A DNA stretch of 64,000 bases from Leishmania martiniquensis (lineage: Eukaryota > Euglenozoa > Kinetoplastea > Trypanosomatida > Trypanosomatidae), in the NCBI RefSeq assembly GCF_017916325.1, contig NC_090170.1:1833501-1897500 (forward strand), read 5' to 3'. Position numbers and translations under genes: made by a program. Shown in pieces: positions 10,417 through 21,236 of this stretch; position 1 is the first letter of the stretch, and every line of letters starts with the position of its first letter. The notes below the pieces were generated by a model. That model was not told where the DNA came from, made no database searches, and was given only the letters and a program-made list of their open reading frames with translations.

Positions 10417-11887
10417 CGGCAGCAACCGCGACCGCAATAAAAGGATGAAGCAGAGAGTGACGCGCTCTTTCGCTCCTTTCCCGCCACTTCCCTTCGGGTG
10501 GCCGTAAAGAAGCGCGAATGGGGAGGGCTGAGCGAAGCACTGCGATCAATATATACCCTTGCCCAGTTGTCCATTGCGCTTGATGGTACGTGAATGTCGA
10601 AGCTGTGGATCCTCTTGCCGACGCGCGTGCTCTCTTCCCTTTTCGCCTACACTCTTTTTATGGCCCCACTGCCCCGGGAGGGCGGGAGGGGCACACACCT
10701 CGGTCCGCGGCGGCATCTCGGAGGTCCAGCACACCCCCACGCTCTGTGCGGGTGAGCCGAGCCGCCCTGCCTCTACCCCCTGCCGCATGCACCACCGCTG
10801 CCCGTGGTGGCGGAGTGTCAAGCCCCCACGGCGCGTGGGCAGCTGCAGCGCGGTGCCGCTTGCTGGTATCAGCGGCCCGGTCCTTTGGGGTGGCGCGTAG
10901 GGGCGGGCAGCGACGGTGTGCAGGCCTGTGCGGTCCGCGTGGATGGGCAGCGCGCCAGCCAGCTGTCAGGCAGCCCACTGCTCGTGAGGGGGCGAGCTGC
11001 GTAGCGGGCAGAGTTTCGTGGAGGGGGGGAGGCCGTGCTACGAAGCACCGGGTCGCGGCCTTGCCCTGGCGCCGTGCTTGGGGCTGCCTCGCAGCAGGAT
11101 ACGGTTGGGCAGTCTGCGGCCGGCCGAGGGCAGGGCGACCTGGTGCTCAATGGCAGAAGTGAGCGTATTGGGGGCCGGGAAGAGAGTCTCTCTCTCCTTT
11201 AGAGAGTGAAATACATTCTGGACTGGGGGCCTTTTTGGAAAAGCGGAGGAGAGATGCCCATGCTTGCATTTTCTGCTCGCAGTTAGCGAGTCTGCTACTG
11301 CTGCGTCTCAGCGGTGTAGCTCACTTTTGGTGCGTCGCGCACGAAGCACCCAGGATAGGGACGCAGGCTCACAACGCGAGTGAGGTGATTGGTCGATGGA
11401 AACATGCGTCGAAGCTTTACGTTCCGCGCGCGAAAGGAGAAGAGCGTGCGTGCTTGTCGAGTGGGCGCACATTAGTTGCCTGTACGAAAGCTTCGTTGCC
11501 TAGAGATATACACACATTTACACGGGAAGAAGTGGACGGACCCGCTGCATCGCACCGTGCTGGCGTCTTCTCTGGGTACCTCTTCATGTCTTGAGTGGGG
11601 TGGGCTTTAGCACAGGTCATTGGGGCTCGCGTGCTTCTGTTCCACTACTGCCTCTCATGGTGCACCTCTCGCTGTGACCCTCGTCACGACCCGATTTCGC
11701 GTCTGTTTTTTTTTGTGTATTCCCTCGCGTGCCATGCTCTCCTGTGCGCCCCTCTTTCCCTTCTCTCTGAATGCCCACTGTTTCGGTTTGCTTCGAGTGA
11801 TGGTGAGATCGCCGTGCTCCTCTGGTACATATGTGGCATCCTCTTAACTCTTGGTTTCTTCCTCATTGTCCGCCCACTCGACAAAAA
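10417..11887 (+). other. Intergenic region containing repeat copy B
   Basis: No supported gene. It holds repeat copy B (10683-11118), then about 500 bases of mixed composition. A pyrimidine-rich tract at about 11690-11795 ends in an AG at 11796-11797 that could serve the downstream gene. Confidence 0.65.
10683..11118 (+). repeat. SIDER-like dispersed repeat, copy B
   Basis: Direct repeat of 6472-6907: same length and orientation, three substitutions seen. It starts 267 bases after the stop codon of the phosphatase gene, so it probably lies in that gene's 3' UTR. SIDER2 elements in 3' UTRs are known to promote mRNA decay in Leishmania; that role here is inference. The two copies are 4211 bases apart, measured start to start. 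Confidence 0.75.
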
Positions 11888-13285
11888 ATGCGTCGACTCG
11901 GTGCGCATGTGTGGGGCCGCTGTCCTGCAGCGGCCCACACCGCAACCCGACGCACCTTCGCGAGTGTGCGAGGCGAACTCTCAGAGGCAGAGCGGCGCCA
12001 CCTTGACCAGGAGTTGCCACCACGAGAGCTGTTGAGGGAAATGCGCACTACCGACGCGGCCCCCGGCGAGGAGGACGAAGACGAGATAAAAGTTCCTGGA
12101 GATTCCTTCGGCATCATGCGGAACCGAGTCCCCTTCTACAAGCCTCTTCAACGACATACATTGTCGGGTCGAATGGGAGAGCTGATGCCCGCTGGAACGC
12201 ACCCGCTCGCCTGCTTCAACCCGGGCACTGTTCGTCGCATGTGTAGCCGATATGGTGCTTCGGTGGACGAAGTGGTCGCGGCGCTCCGTGACGCAAGCGG
12301 CGACATTAACCTTACCACTGAGCTGCTGGAGCAGCGACTCGATATCGAGGTGGGTTTCGGCAGCTACGGACTCGTCTGCTTGGAGTCGTATGCGCCGGAG
12401 GCGTTCTGCTTAGTGTCGTACAACCTTCCCACGTTCTCCTCCACGCGAAACGACGAGGCTCTGGATGCGATTCATGAGCTGACGCTATCGGCGGCGGAGC
12501 TCCCGCTCGACACCCCACGCGACAGACTCGTCGACAAATTTGTCAACCACTGGACAACAGAGGACGACGTTCCGTGCAGGGACGTGCTGCGAAGGTACGA
12601 CATCACAGTTCAAAACATTCTGCTGCTGCCCTTCGGTGACTACAGCGTTCAGGGCTTTCACGTGCTAATGCCGGTGAAGAAGGAGACGCCGAACATCGGC
12701 GTGGCGGCTGCTGCATGCTGCATGGACTTGCGCACGGGCATTCACAACCGATTCCGTTTCCATGTTGAGCGCATCGCTGACTCTGTCAGTGAACACGTGG
12801 TACAGGAAATGTTGCATTACAACCAGGGTGTTCACTTGCTTCGCCAGCCGTACTGGTTCCGTCCAGAGTATAGTGTGGAGGAGTTCATCCGCTTCAAGGA
12901 GTCGCTGCTGCAGCCGAGTGCGTCGACGTTCGAGATGCGCTACGCGTTTTTGTTTGCACCGCAGTATGCGCTTCCTCACTACCGCAACATCATCGAAATG
13001 GAGAAGCTGAAGATTGCGCAGCACAAATACGAGAAGCACTACGAGGACTTCACTGCGCCCGGGAAGTGGCTGACAAGCGATAACGCCCAGCTGCAGACGG
13101 TGGCGGCCGGTGGGGGAGGGTCAGGCATGCCAGGAGGCGCCATGCACTACCACACGAACGATCCGGCGTCCATCAAAAGTGCGATGGAAACCCGAGCCGG
13201 GCCGCTGCGGCGGACCCTGGCGCAGTCGATGCAGGCGCACGGAGACCGCGTCTTCAGCCGCTTTTACCGAAACAATCCCCACTGA
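11888..13285 (+). CDS. Mitochondrial EF-Ts-like translation factor
   Basis: A 465-aa protein from the ATG at 11888; an in-frame ATG at 11831 would add 19 residues but spoil the leader. The N-terminus (about 1-30) is rich in Arg, Ala and Thr without acidic residues, a typical mitochondrial import signal. Residues about 108-151 (VRRMCSRYGASVDEVVAALR followed by DASGDINLTTELLE) match the UBA-like EF-Ts N-terminal pattern 'R..TGA....CK.AL..A.GDI..A.E.L'. The next block, with GLVCLESYAPEAFCLV and STRNDEALDAI, parallels the EF-Ts core 'G.I.......A.....N.ETDFVARND'. EF-Ts recharges EF-Tu with GTP. The match is weak outside these blocks, and the protein is longer than bacterial EF-Ts (about 280 aa). 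A kinetoplastid-specific mitoribosome-associated protein is the main alternative. Confidence 0.55.
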   Translation: MRRLGAHVWGRCPAAAHTATRRTFASVRGELSEAERRHLDQELPPRELLREMRTTDAAPGEEDEDEIKVPGDSFGIMRNRVPFYKPLQRHTLSGRMGELMPAGTHPLACFNPGTVRRMCSRYGASVDEVVAALRDASGDINLTTELLEQRLDIEVGFGSYGLVCLESYAPEAFCLVSYNLPTFSSTRNDEALDAIHELTLSAAELPLDTPRDRLVDKFVNHWTTEDDVPCRDVLRRYDITVQNILLLPFGDYSVQGFHVLMPVKKETPNIGVAAAACCMDLRTGIHNRFRFHVERIADSVSEHVVQEMLHYNQGVHLLRQPYWFRPEYSVEEFIRFKESLLQPSASTFEMRYAFLFAPQYALPHYRNIIEMEKLKIAQHKYEKHYEDFTAPGKWLTSDNAQLQTVAAGGGGSGMPGGAMHYHTNDPASIKSAMETRAGPLRRTLAQSMQAHGDRVFSRFYRNNPH

Positions 13286-14618
13286 CGAATACCGCGGCTG
13301 CTGTGCTCTTTTTCTCTGATCCCGCGCTATCGATCTCCTCCATTTCTCACCCCCTACCGACCTGCTCAAGTACTGCAGCGTGTTTTCACCACCGGCTCGT
13401 ATGTACACATGGCGGCTGGCGCTGTGCGTGCGTTTCTCCCTCATGTCGTCAGTCAAGTGAACCTGTCCACTGCTACGGTGATGCACAGAACAGAAAAGGT
13501 ATAGGGGAACGGAAAAAAGTCTCCCCCGCCCCACTATTCTGCGTAGGCGGGGACGGCGCTGCCTCATCACCCCATCGCGAGTGCCACGAGCCCTTTTGGC
13601 ATCGTTTCTAGCACTGGCCTTGAAGGGTTCAGTGACTGCGAAGACAGCGCCGCTATGCGAGTCCGCGTCTTTGTCCTTTGTCGGCTTCATCCTTGCAAGG
13701 TGGGACGCATGCCCGTTCTCACTCGGCCTTCTCTTCCCACCTCGTCTTGACCTGCATCGCCCTCCCACCTCTCACGGCCGTTTTGACTTTGCTTCTCTTT
13801 CTCCCGCTTTTTTGTTTCCGGATCGCTGTGGCACTGCTGTGGCGCCATTGGTGTCGGCAGATCAGTGCCTTTCTTTCGACTTCGCCGCCGGCCTCGTAAT
13901 TGGCTTCAGCGTGCGCACCCGCGCAAGCTTTTAGGCTCGCCATCGCACCATTGCCCACCGCTCCCTCGCGCACACTCCGCTGCGCCAAAAAACAACACCG
14001 AAAAAAGAAAGCATACCCACATTCATACACACACGAAATAAAGAGAAGCCGACGAGAAAAAGGGTGAAACAGTACGAGGAGGCGCTAACACCAGCGCGGG
14101 GAGGAAAGAGCAGGAGAGAGTCCAAGCGAGTCGTTGTGGTGCTGCGAGTGCAAGTGTCCGTTTTCGCCCCGGCCGCTTGCCTGGCCGGACCTCCCACGCT
14201 GACAACCGTTTCTTTTCCGTTCCTGTTGAATTCTCGCTTCTCTATTTCTTCTGTTCCTTTTTCTGTGTGTGTGTGTGTCTCTCTCTTTCTCTCTCTGTCT
14301 CGGCTGCTCCTTGTGCGCGCGGCTTTGTCTGCCCTGCCTGTGACGCATCGCTCACTAAACTTATTTGTCTGACGGGCGCTTGCCGCGGCATTCCCTGAGA
14401 GGACTTCCTTCTCTCGTGGTTGGGGCCTCTGAATCGTCCTCGAATGTCGATTCAGAGGTGCTTGTTAGGTTTTTTTCATGTTTCATCACTGCTGATCGTT
14501 TGTGTTCTCTGCCTCCCTTTTCTTTTTTTTTATTGTATTGCTGCTCTCCTTGCCTCGTTCGGCGCTTCTCGTTGTGCCATTTCCGCCACCTTCCCATAGA
14601 GAGGGATAAGCAGAGGCG
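13286..14618 (+). other. Intergenic region
   Basis: No supported gene. It is pyrimidine-rich, with a GT/CT tract at about 14265-14305 and a long tract from about 14500 that feeds the acceptor at 14598. Confidence 0.65.
14598..14599 (+). promoter_or_regulatory. Candidate trans-splice acceptor AG
   Basis: The AG of CCCATAG after about 90 bases of C/T-rich sequence, 19 bases before the ATG at 14619. It supports that start codon. Confidence 0.5.
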
Positions 14619-15038
14619 ATGGGTTGCGTCACAGCGCGCGCGGCCCGTGATGGCGTCGTCAGCAGCAAGAGCAGCAAGCTCTCGAAAGCGGGAACTGCGC
14701 CTGCCACCACAGAGGAGAAGGCCGAGGAGATGGAGGTAGATTACGTGGCACAGTTGGTGGCTGGCTACATGACCGATTATCCACAGAAAGGTGCGGTTAC
14801 AACGTATGAGGATTACCGCGGCTTTGATACGTCCACGACGAATCACGTGTCCAAGGGAAAGGCGGATAGGATCTGCAAATGGAGCGACCAAGCCCTGCAA
14901 GACCGCCAGAGCCTCAACAATGGCGTCTTCTTCAACCCGCAGAATCCCTGCTCATGGCCGAAGGACGTCATCACAGCCCACCTGACCTCGCCTTCTTTCG
15001 CTGATAGACATACCGTTCAAGAGATGGCGTACAAGTGA
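14619..15038 (+). CDS. Small protein with MGC dual-acylation start, unknown function
   Basis: A 139-aa protein that I do not recognise. It starts MGCVTA: Gly2 with a small residue at position 6 fits N-myristoylation, and Cys3 fits palmitoylation, so attachment to the inner face of the cell or flagellar membrane is likely (inference from established trypanosomatid examples). There is no transmembrane segment. Residues 5-40 are Ser/Ala/Lys-rich and probably flexible. The rest looks folded, with aromatic and charged residues (YMTDYPQKGAVTTYEDYRGF, RICKWSD). A clear splice acceptor 19 bases before the ATG and a sensible amino-acid composition support it as a real gene. The following intergenic region is long (3.7 kb). 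Confidence 0.75.
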   Translation: MGCVTARAARDGVVSSKSSKLSKAGTAPATTEEKAEEMEVDYVAQLVAGYMTDYPQKGAVTTYEDYRGFDTSTTNHVSKGKADRICKWSDQALQDRQSLNNGVFFNPQNPCSWPKDVITAHLTSPSFADRHTVQEMAYK

Positions 15039-18000
15039 GCGTCGCGACGGACATGCGCCGCCTTCGCCCGTAGTGCTGACTGGAATGTTTTTTTTTTCTT
15101 TGTCCCTTCGTGTGCCTGCATGTGTGCGCTTTCATGGGGCATCTGCTTCCACGGTGGAAGACGGGAAAGGGTAAATCCGACAGTCTCCACTTTCAGCACC
15201 ATTCTGTGGACGTCTCGACTATTCCGCAGTGCTGCTAACGCGGACCACATGTCCGGGGTGCCTTTCGAGAGCATTTTCGCTCGCCAGTTGACCTGAGCGC
15301 AAACTTCTGAGAAAAACCCCCATTTTTACTGTCGATCGCCGTGCGCTATCGCCGAGCCGACTGCCTCCCACGCATAAAAGCATGCTCGCCATCTCGGTGT
15401 CTTCACTGCGTATGTAATCTACTCTTGGAACACCAAACACATGTAGCGGTGCATGCAACGCCTGCGCAAATTGAAGGATTGAAAGGCAGGCAGGCAGTGT
15501 GTGTGTGTAATTGTGTAGAATGGAGAGAGTGGTCGAAAATGCGAAGCATACACACACACACACACGCACACACAGACAGAAGAGGAAGCTTCCATCGCAG
15601 CTTAGCTCTGTTCATTTTCAATGCCTCGGGCGGCTCTCTACGAGGACCTGCCCGCCCGTTGGCTTTGCTGTTGTTGCTGCTGCCTTTGTGTATCATGGTG
15701 CCCTGCTCTTTTGCCTTCTTTATTTTCGTTGCGTGTGTCTCCTCTACGTGCCGCATTCCTCATCTTTCCCTCCCTTCGTACCTCTTTTTGTCTCTCCCGC
15801 TCCCTGCTGTCACCATCGGGACACATATCTCCTTTCGATGCGAGGGGCTCCTCCGCCTTTCCCCCTTCGCCTCCCCTCTCCATCTCTGCCCGTCGCGTCT
15901 CGCCTTCCTTCCGCACTGTTCGCGGCTGGGGCTAAGCCCCCTGAAGGCACCAATCCAGAGGCGCTCAACCAGATACGTGCTCAGGAGTCGGCGAGGCGAC
16001 GTGCGAGGAGCTCATACCGCAGCGCGACACGAAGGCGATAGGTTAGAAGACTCCGACATCCCTTGCCTGCGCACGTGCGTGCGAAGGGGTACCATGAGCA
16101 CGTTTTCTTCTGTACCATGTTGCGCGTGTGCACGAGCACTACCGACCCCCTCCCCCTTTTCCCCATTCGCTTGCAGCGCTTATGCTCGGCATCGTAGGCT
16201 TCGGGCTGCCTCTCAGTCCGCCTACCCTTTGTGCCCCGCTCTGTCGCCCAGACTCCTTTGCAGCACGCCGCCGTCTTTCACCCGCATACCTTCGCCTCCG
16301 CCTGCGTGTCTCTCTTCAGTCGTGCTTTCTGTGTTATATTTTCTTTTCCCTCTCAGCAGGCGCATGAAACGCCCGCGAGGGGAGAAGATGCAGGTAAAAT
16401 TGAGTGGGAAAGAGGGAGGATAGGCTGGCAGGGGGACACAGCGGCCGTGAAGCCGAGGAGGCAAACGGCGCGAGCGATGCGACCATGTACAACAGCTTCG
16501 CTCTCCTTCGTCTCGCTTTTCATCACTGATGTGATTTTCATACAGATACCATTTCCTTTCTCTCTCACGCTCTCGCACTTCCCCCGCCGCCACGTTCCCA
16601 CCCAGAGGGCGTCTGCCCGAAGCCTTTTTCCCCCTTTTATGATTTCATCTGACACTGGCTCTTCTCAGCATGAGTAGGGTGTCTCTCGTCCTCTTGATGG
16701 GGGCTTGCTGGTGCTCGGACGGGGGAGGGGGAAGGAGCGGCATCTTTGGTGGGCTGCCAGAAGCAAAACCTTCGACGGCGCTTGTGCGTGCTCTCTCTTC
16801 AAGTGTCGGTCTGGCGCAGCACGGATTGGTGCTCACCTGCTCAGTCTTCTCTTTTCCCTCTTCCCTGGCGTTGCAGCGAAGGCCCACTCGCCTCTCGTCG
16901 ATGGCACTTTCATTTTGGTCACTTGTCGTTCAGACGATTGATTTCGGTTACTGTCGTGTGGTGCTTTCCTCTTTCTCTGCTTTTCCTTCTCTTCCGGACC
17001 GCCCCTCCCCCACATACACACATACCCATTCTTTCGTCTCCTCGCGGCTTCACTGCGCCATGTCTGGGGATGTGTGCGAGCGTTCCACCCTGCCGTTTTC
17101 CTTTTTGTCTTCAATCCTAAACGCACACATGCTGCTCGGTCTCTCTGGGTTCAGAGGCATATGGCGGTGATCTTCGGTTACGGTGGCGCACCTTTTTTTT
17201 CGTTCTCGTCTGTTTCTCCCTTAGTTCGTGACTTTCTACGCCCTCCTCTCTCTCTCTCGCTCTCTCCCTCTCTCGACGCCCGAATTCAATCTGCCCACCG
17301 ATTCGATTACTGTTGCGTTCGCCCTCTTTCTCTGATGTGCTTTTATCATCTCCCCTTTTCCTCTGTCTCGCTCTGTTTGCGCGCGTGTGGGGTCGGGGAG
17401 GGGGACAGGAGGAGGAGGGGATTCGCATCACAAAAAGTGCGCCGCCAACTTCCATTTTTCTCATCTCTACCTTTTTTCCACGCCTTCTTCGTGGCTTCCT
17501 CCTCTATTGATGAAAGGCATCTGATGTTGCACGTTCGCTGTCCGTGTTGTCCTCTGACCGGGTAGTCGGAAGGAAAATGGTGTCTGCTCGTCACCGTTGT
17601 CAGTTGACGTGCGTGTGCCTTTGTTCTTTACTCCTCCTCTCCCGCGCGCCTCCTCTCTGTGTATATGCGCGCTCTGTTTTCTTTTTCCTTCGCATTTCTT
17701 TTCGGTGTGTGCGCGTCGTCGCACCCCCATCAACAAGGGTTGTAGGGGCAGCTCGAAAGCACGCTGCACTAACCAGCGAGGCAAACGACCAAAGTAAAAG
17801 AGTTATGCAATCTATGCATTTCCACTTGCCGTTAGCAACGCGACAAGGGGCGAACGCGTCTCTCTTTCTCTCTCTGGGTTAACTTCTCGGTGAACATTCT
17901 CATCTTTTCTGCGTACGCGTCGCGCATGGAGCGATGACGACGTCACGGACTTCGCTTGGGTGGCCTCAGGCCGCGTGCGTGAGTGTTTTCATGAGGCATT

Positions 18001-18752
18001 GGTGTGTCCCTCCCTCTCTCTCTCTCCTTTTTTGTCGCTGCTATTGGTCATTGCTGTCTAGTCTCTTTCTTTGCACTTGCGAAGCACCCACATCTTTGTC
18101 CTCTGCTCGAGACGCGACATACGCCTTCGTACACGTCTCAGGCACGCAAAGGGAAAAGAAACGAGGGGAGGTAAAGGCGAGATGAGACGAGCGAACACAT
18201 TGTCGAGCATTGTTGCCTTGGCTTATGTCGTTTAAAGGATGATAACCACACACCCTTCCCTTCCACCACCTCCATTGCGCCTCCTCTCCCTGCACTGAAC
18301 GGTCCCCCGCAGATTCATCGTGCTCTTCCGATGTGTGTGCCGCGCTTTCTTCCAGGTCCCACATGAGGGTGATGTCACTCTTTTGTAGCCCCTCCTTCGT
18401 CGTCTCCTTTGCTGTTGGCGCCGCGACGATTCGGGTATAGCCGCACAGCGCGCTCTAGTCGCAGACTACCTGCCGGACTCAACGATGCGTTACATAATGT
18501 CAATCCTTGCCCGAGATGCGTTCTCTCTCTCTCGCTATCTCTTCGTCCTTCTGCCTTCCTGCAGCTCAAGTTGGCCTGGCATTCCCTCTCCTCTTCTTTT
18601 TTTTTCGCCTGCTTGTCATTGGTCTTCGCTGTTGACGTGACGTTGAAGCAGATTACCACGACGCCTCCGCACCCGCCCCGATACACAATCGCGCCTGACA
18701 TCGGCTGTCAGGTTGTTTTTCGTTCCTCTTTCGTACTCTCTTAGACAACATC
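15039..18752 (+). other. Long intergenic region upstream of proteasome alpha-1
   Basis: 3.7 kb with no gene I can support. Open frames of 150-360 codons exist but begin at non-ATG codons or are made of Ser/Pro/Phe/Leu-rich sequence dictated by the C/T-rich strand. It includes a CA repeat near 15551 and several long polypyrimidine tracts. It could hide a short or non-coding RNA gene that cannot be seen by eye. Confidence 0.6.
15551..15574. repeat. CA microsatellite
   Basis: About 12 CA units interrupted once by CG, in non-coding DNA. Confidence 0.8.
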
Positions 18753-19505
18753 ATGAACCGGGCAGGCTTCGACAAGTACATCACCGTCTTCAGCCCCGAG
18801 GGCTCACTCTACCAGGTGGAATACGCGTTCAAAGCAGTCACGTACCCTGGCTTGCTGACGGTTGCTATCCGCTGCAAGGATGCCGCTCTGGTCGTGACGC
18901 AGCACCAGATCCCCGACCGCCTCATGCGCCCCGACTCGGTGACGGCACTCTATGAGGTGACGCCGGGTATCGGCTGCTGCATGACCGGCCGCGCCCCCGA
19001 CGGGCGTGCGGTCGTGCAGCGCGCGCGGGAGGAAGCGTCGGATTATCACTACCGCTACGGCGTGCCAATTCCCATTGCGCTATTGGCGAAGCGTATGGGT
19101 GACAAGGCGCAGGTGCGCACGCAACAGGCCGGTTTACGGCCGATGGGCGTGGTGAGCACCTTTATTGGCATGGACCGGAGTGACGTGGATGGCTCGCTAA
19201 GGCCACAGATTTACACCGTCGACCCGGCCGGCTGGATCGGCGGGCATATCGCCTGCGCCGTTGGCAAGAAGCAGGTGGAGGCAATGGCCTTTCTAGAGAA
19301 GCGTCACAAGGGCGTTGAGTTTGACAAGCTGACGCAGAAGGATGCTGCAATGATCGCACTGGCAGCGCTGCAGAGCGCGATTGGCACGGCGGTCAAGACG
19401 AAGGAGGTGGAGGTCGGCCGCTGCACCGCGGCCAACCCAAACTTTCAGCTTGTGCCTAGCACTGAGGTGGAGGAGTGGCTGACAGCCGTGGCCGAAGCGG
19501 ATTGA
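18753..19505 (+). CDS. PSMA6: 20S proteasome alpha-1 subunit (PSMA6 type)
   Basis: A 250-aa structural subunit of the outer ring of the 20S proteasome; alpha subunits gate the chamber and bind the 19S or PA26 caps. The alpha-subunit N-terminal signature is present (FDKYITVFSPEGSLYQVEYA, from residue 6). The next blocks, with VTQHQIPDRL, GCCMTGRAPDGRAVVQRAR, YHYRYGVPIP and QAGLRPMG, match the alpha-1/PSMA6/Scl1 group rather than alpha-2 to alpha-7. As in all alpha subunits there is no propeptide or catalytic threonine. Length is normal for the family (about 245-250 aa). A T-rich tract at about 18590-18610 and an AG at 18650-18651 precede the ATG by roughly 100 bases. Confidence 0.93.
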   Translation: MNRAGFDKYITVFSPEGSLYQVEYAFKAVTYPGLLTVAIRCKDAALVVTQHQIPDRLMRPDSVTALYEVTPGIGCCMTGRAPDGRAVVQRAREEASDYHYRYGVPIPIALLAKRMGDKAQVRTQQAGLRPMGVVSTFIGMDRSDVDGSLRPQIYTVDPAGWIGGHIACAVGKKQVEAMAFLEKRHKGVEFDKLTQKDAAMIALAALQSAIGTAVKTKEVEVGRCTAANPNFQLVPSTEVEEWLTAVAEAD

Positions 19506-21236
19506 GCGACGCGCGGACGGTCCCTTCGACCTGCGCCAGCGCCGCTATTCTCTTTTTCCGTTGTGGTTGCCGTTGCTTTTCCCCTTCACTCCTCGTCGGA
19601 CCCGCAGTCGCGCGAGCAACTTCGTCTCACCTTCGACCCTTGTATACGTAGATGCGGAGCGCTATGCGCGTCCGACAGCCGTGAGTTGCGCGCGGGAGGT
19701 ATCGTGTTGGTTTCACGTGGTTCTTACCCTTTACGTCCGCAGGAGAGAGGCAGAGGAAGAGGAGAATATACCGTACGGCTGCTTCGTTTTTCCTTTTTTT
19801 TTCATTTCCCCGTGTGAGGCGCTCAGAGGCAGAGACTCACGCACACCCACACGTGCGCTCCGGCGTCGCCTTCCAACGAAGCGAGCGATTGGCCAGCGTG
19901 CCATTTGCCCGAGGTGCATCGCCGTCTTATGTTCATTCATCGACGACTTTTTTATTTCATTCTGTTCTCCTCTCCTTCGTGATGTCTCCTGATCGGCGCC
20001 TTTTTTTTTCGCTGGTGTCGTGGCTTGTGTGCGCGCGCTGACAAGTGCGCATTGTTGCAGTGATGGGAGTGATGGCGAACCCGTGTGAGAGATGCCAAAG
20101 TGATAGGTGCGAAGCGTCACGGATGACGGTCTTTGCGGGCCTTGATGCGAGTACGGCCTGCGGCGTGGAACGCAGCAACGAGAGGCCGAGACCGTTTGTG
20201 GACTGACCAGAAGGGGGCTGATGTGATGGCGGCGGTTTGAAGCAAGAGGTGGAAGAGGGAAAATGGATGGAGCGTTGGTTTCGCAGCACATCAGCCCATC
20301 ATGACATGAGTAGGAGTAAGATGGGGTGAAAAGGGCTTACGAGCGCAAAAGCGTCGATACCTTAGGATAAATCAGGTGGCGCCGCTGCCAGGGATAGGGG
20401 ATACCCACACGTCCGTCACCTGCACTATTGCTGCTCGACCCTCCCCTTACTCGCACTCTGGCATCACCCCTCGATTGCACTTTTCGTCTGAAAAATCTTT
20501 TTTCTTTTCCTTCTACTGTTGTGCGGCTTCTTTTCCACGAATGCATATACTGAGCGAAACATAAAAAAAACTGCCAAACGCGCACAGTATCCCAAAAGGT
20601 ACTCAAGGAAGCGACAGCCGCTACCAACACCGTGTGGCTCTCGCAGATGTGTAACGCTGTTTTGGACATTGTGAATGGGGCGAGCGATGTAAAAGCTTGC
20701 GTGGCCTTATTCGTGCTTCTGCCCTGCTCGTCAGCGTTGTTGGACCGTACCTTTGCCGCGAACATTTACCCGAGCACAGTGGATCCTCAGCGCTGCGGGG
20801 TGCCGTGATCGGCACAGACACAACATGCCTATCCTTTTCTTCTCTCTTTCTCTCTCGTCGACATGGCGGCTTCCCCCCCTCCCCCGTTCCTTTCCCAACT
20901 CCTCTCTTCTGTGCGTAACCTTTGCTCTTTTGGAGGGATTGCCTTGGTCGCGGGCCCATTTTTTCCTCTTGTCTTTTTTTTCTTTCGTTTAAGCTGCGAC
21001 TGCACTTTCTGCCAGTGCTGTGCGCAAGGTGTTCTCAACGGAAAAAAAAGAGGAGCGGCTTGTCACCATTTCAAAGCTGGTGCATTACTGTTTTTTGCTT
21101 ACAGAGATTCGTCCCCACCCTTTCTCTGGCCTCTCCACTCTACGCCTGCTGTTGCCATCGCCAACGCTTCCGCGATTCACTCGCAATATCGTAGCCCATT
21201 TTCTTCATCTTTTAGTGGCGGTTCTCCTCCCCGATA
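19506..21236 (+). other. Intergenic region with a purine-rich block
   Basis: No supported gene. About 20040-20300 is G/A-rich on the + strand, in contrast to the pyrimidine-rich sequence on both sides, and might be a decayed insertion. Candidate acceptors for the next gene are the AGs at 21103-21104 (TTTGCTTACAG) and 21214-21215. Confidence 0.6.

Noticed and set aside
15341..16423. Open frame of 360 codons in the gap before proteasome alpha-1
   Set aside because: It begins at a non-ATG codon and is Ser/Pro/Leu/Phe-rich, as expected from stop-poor C/T-rich DNA.
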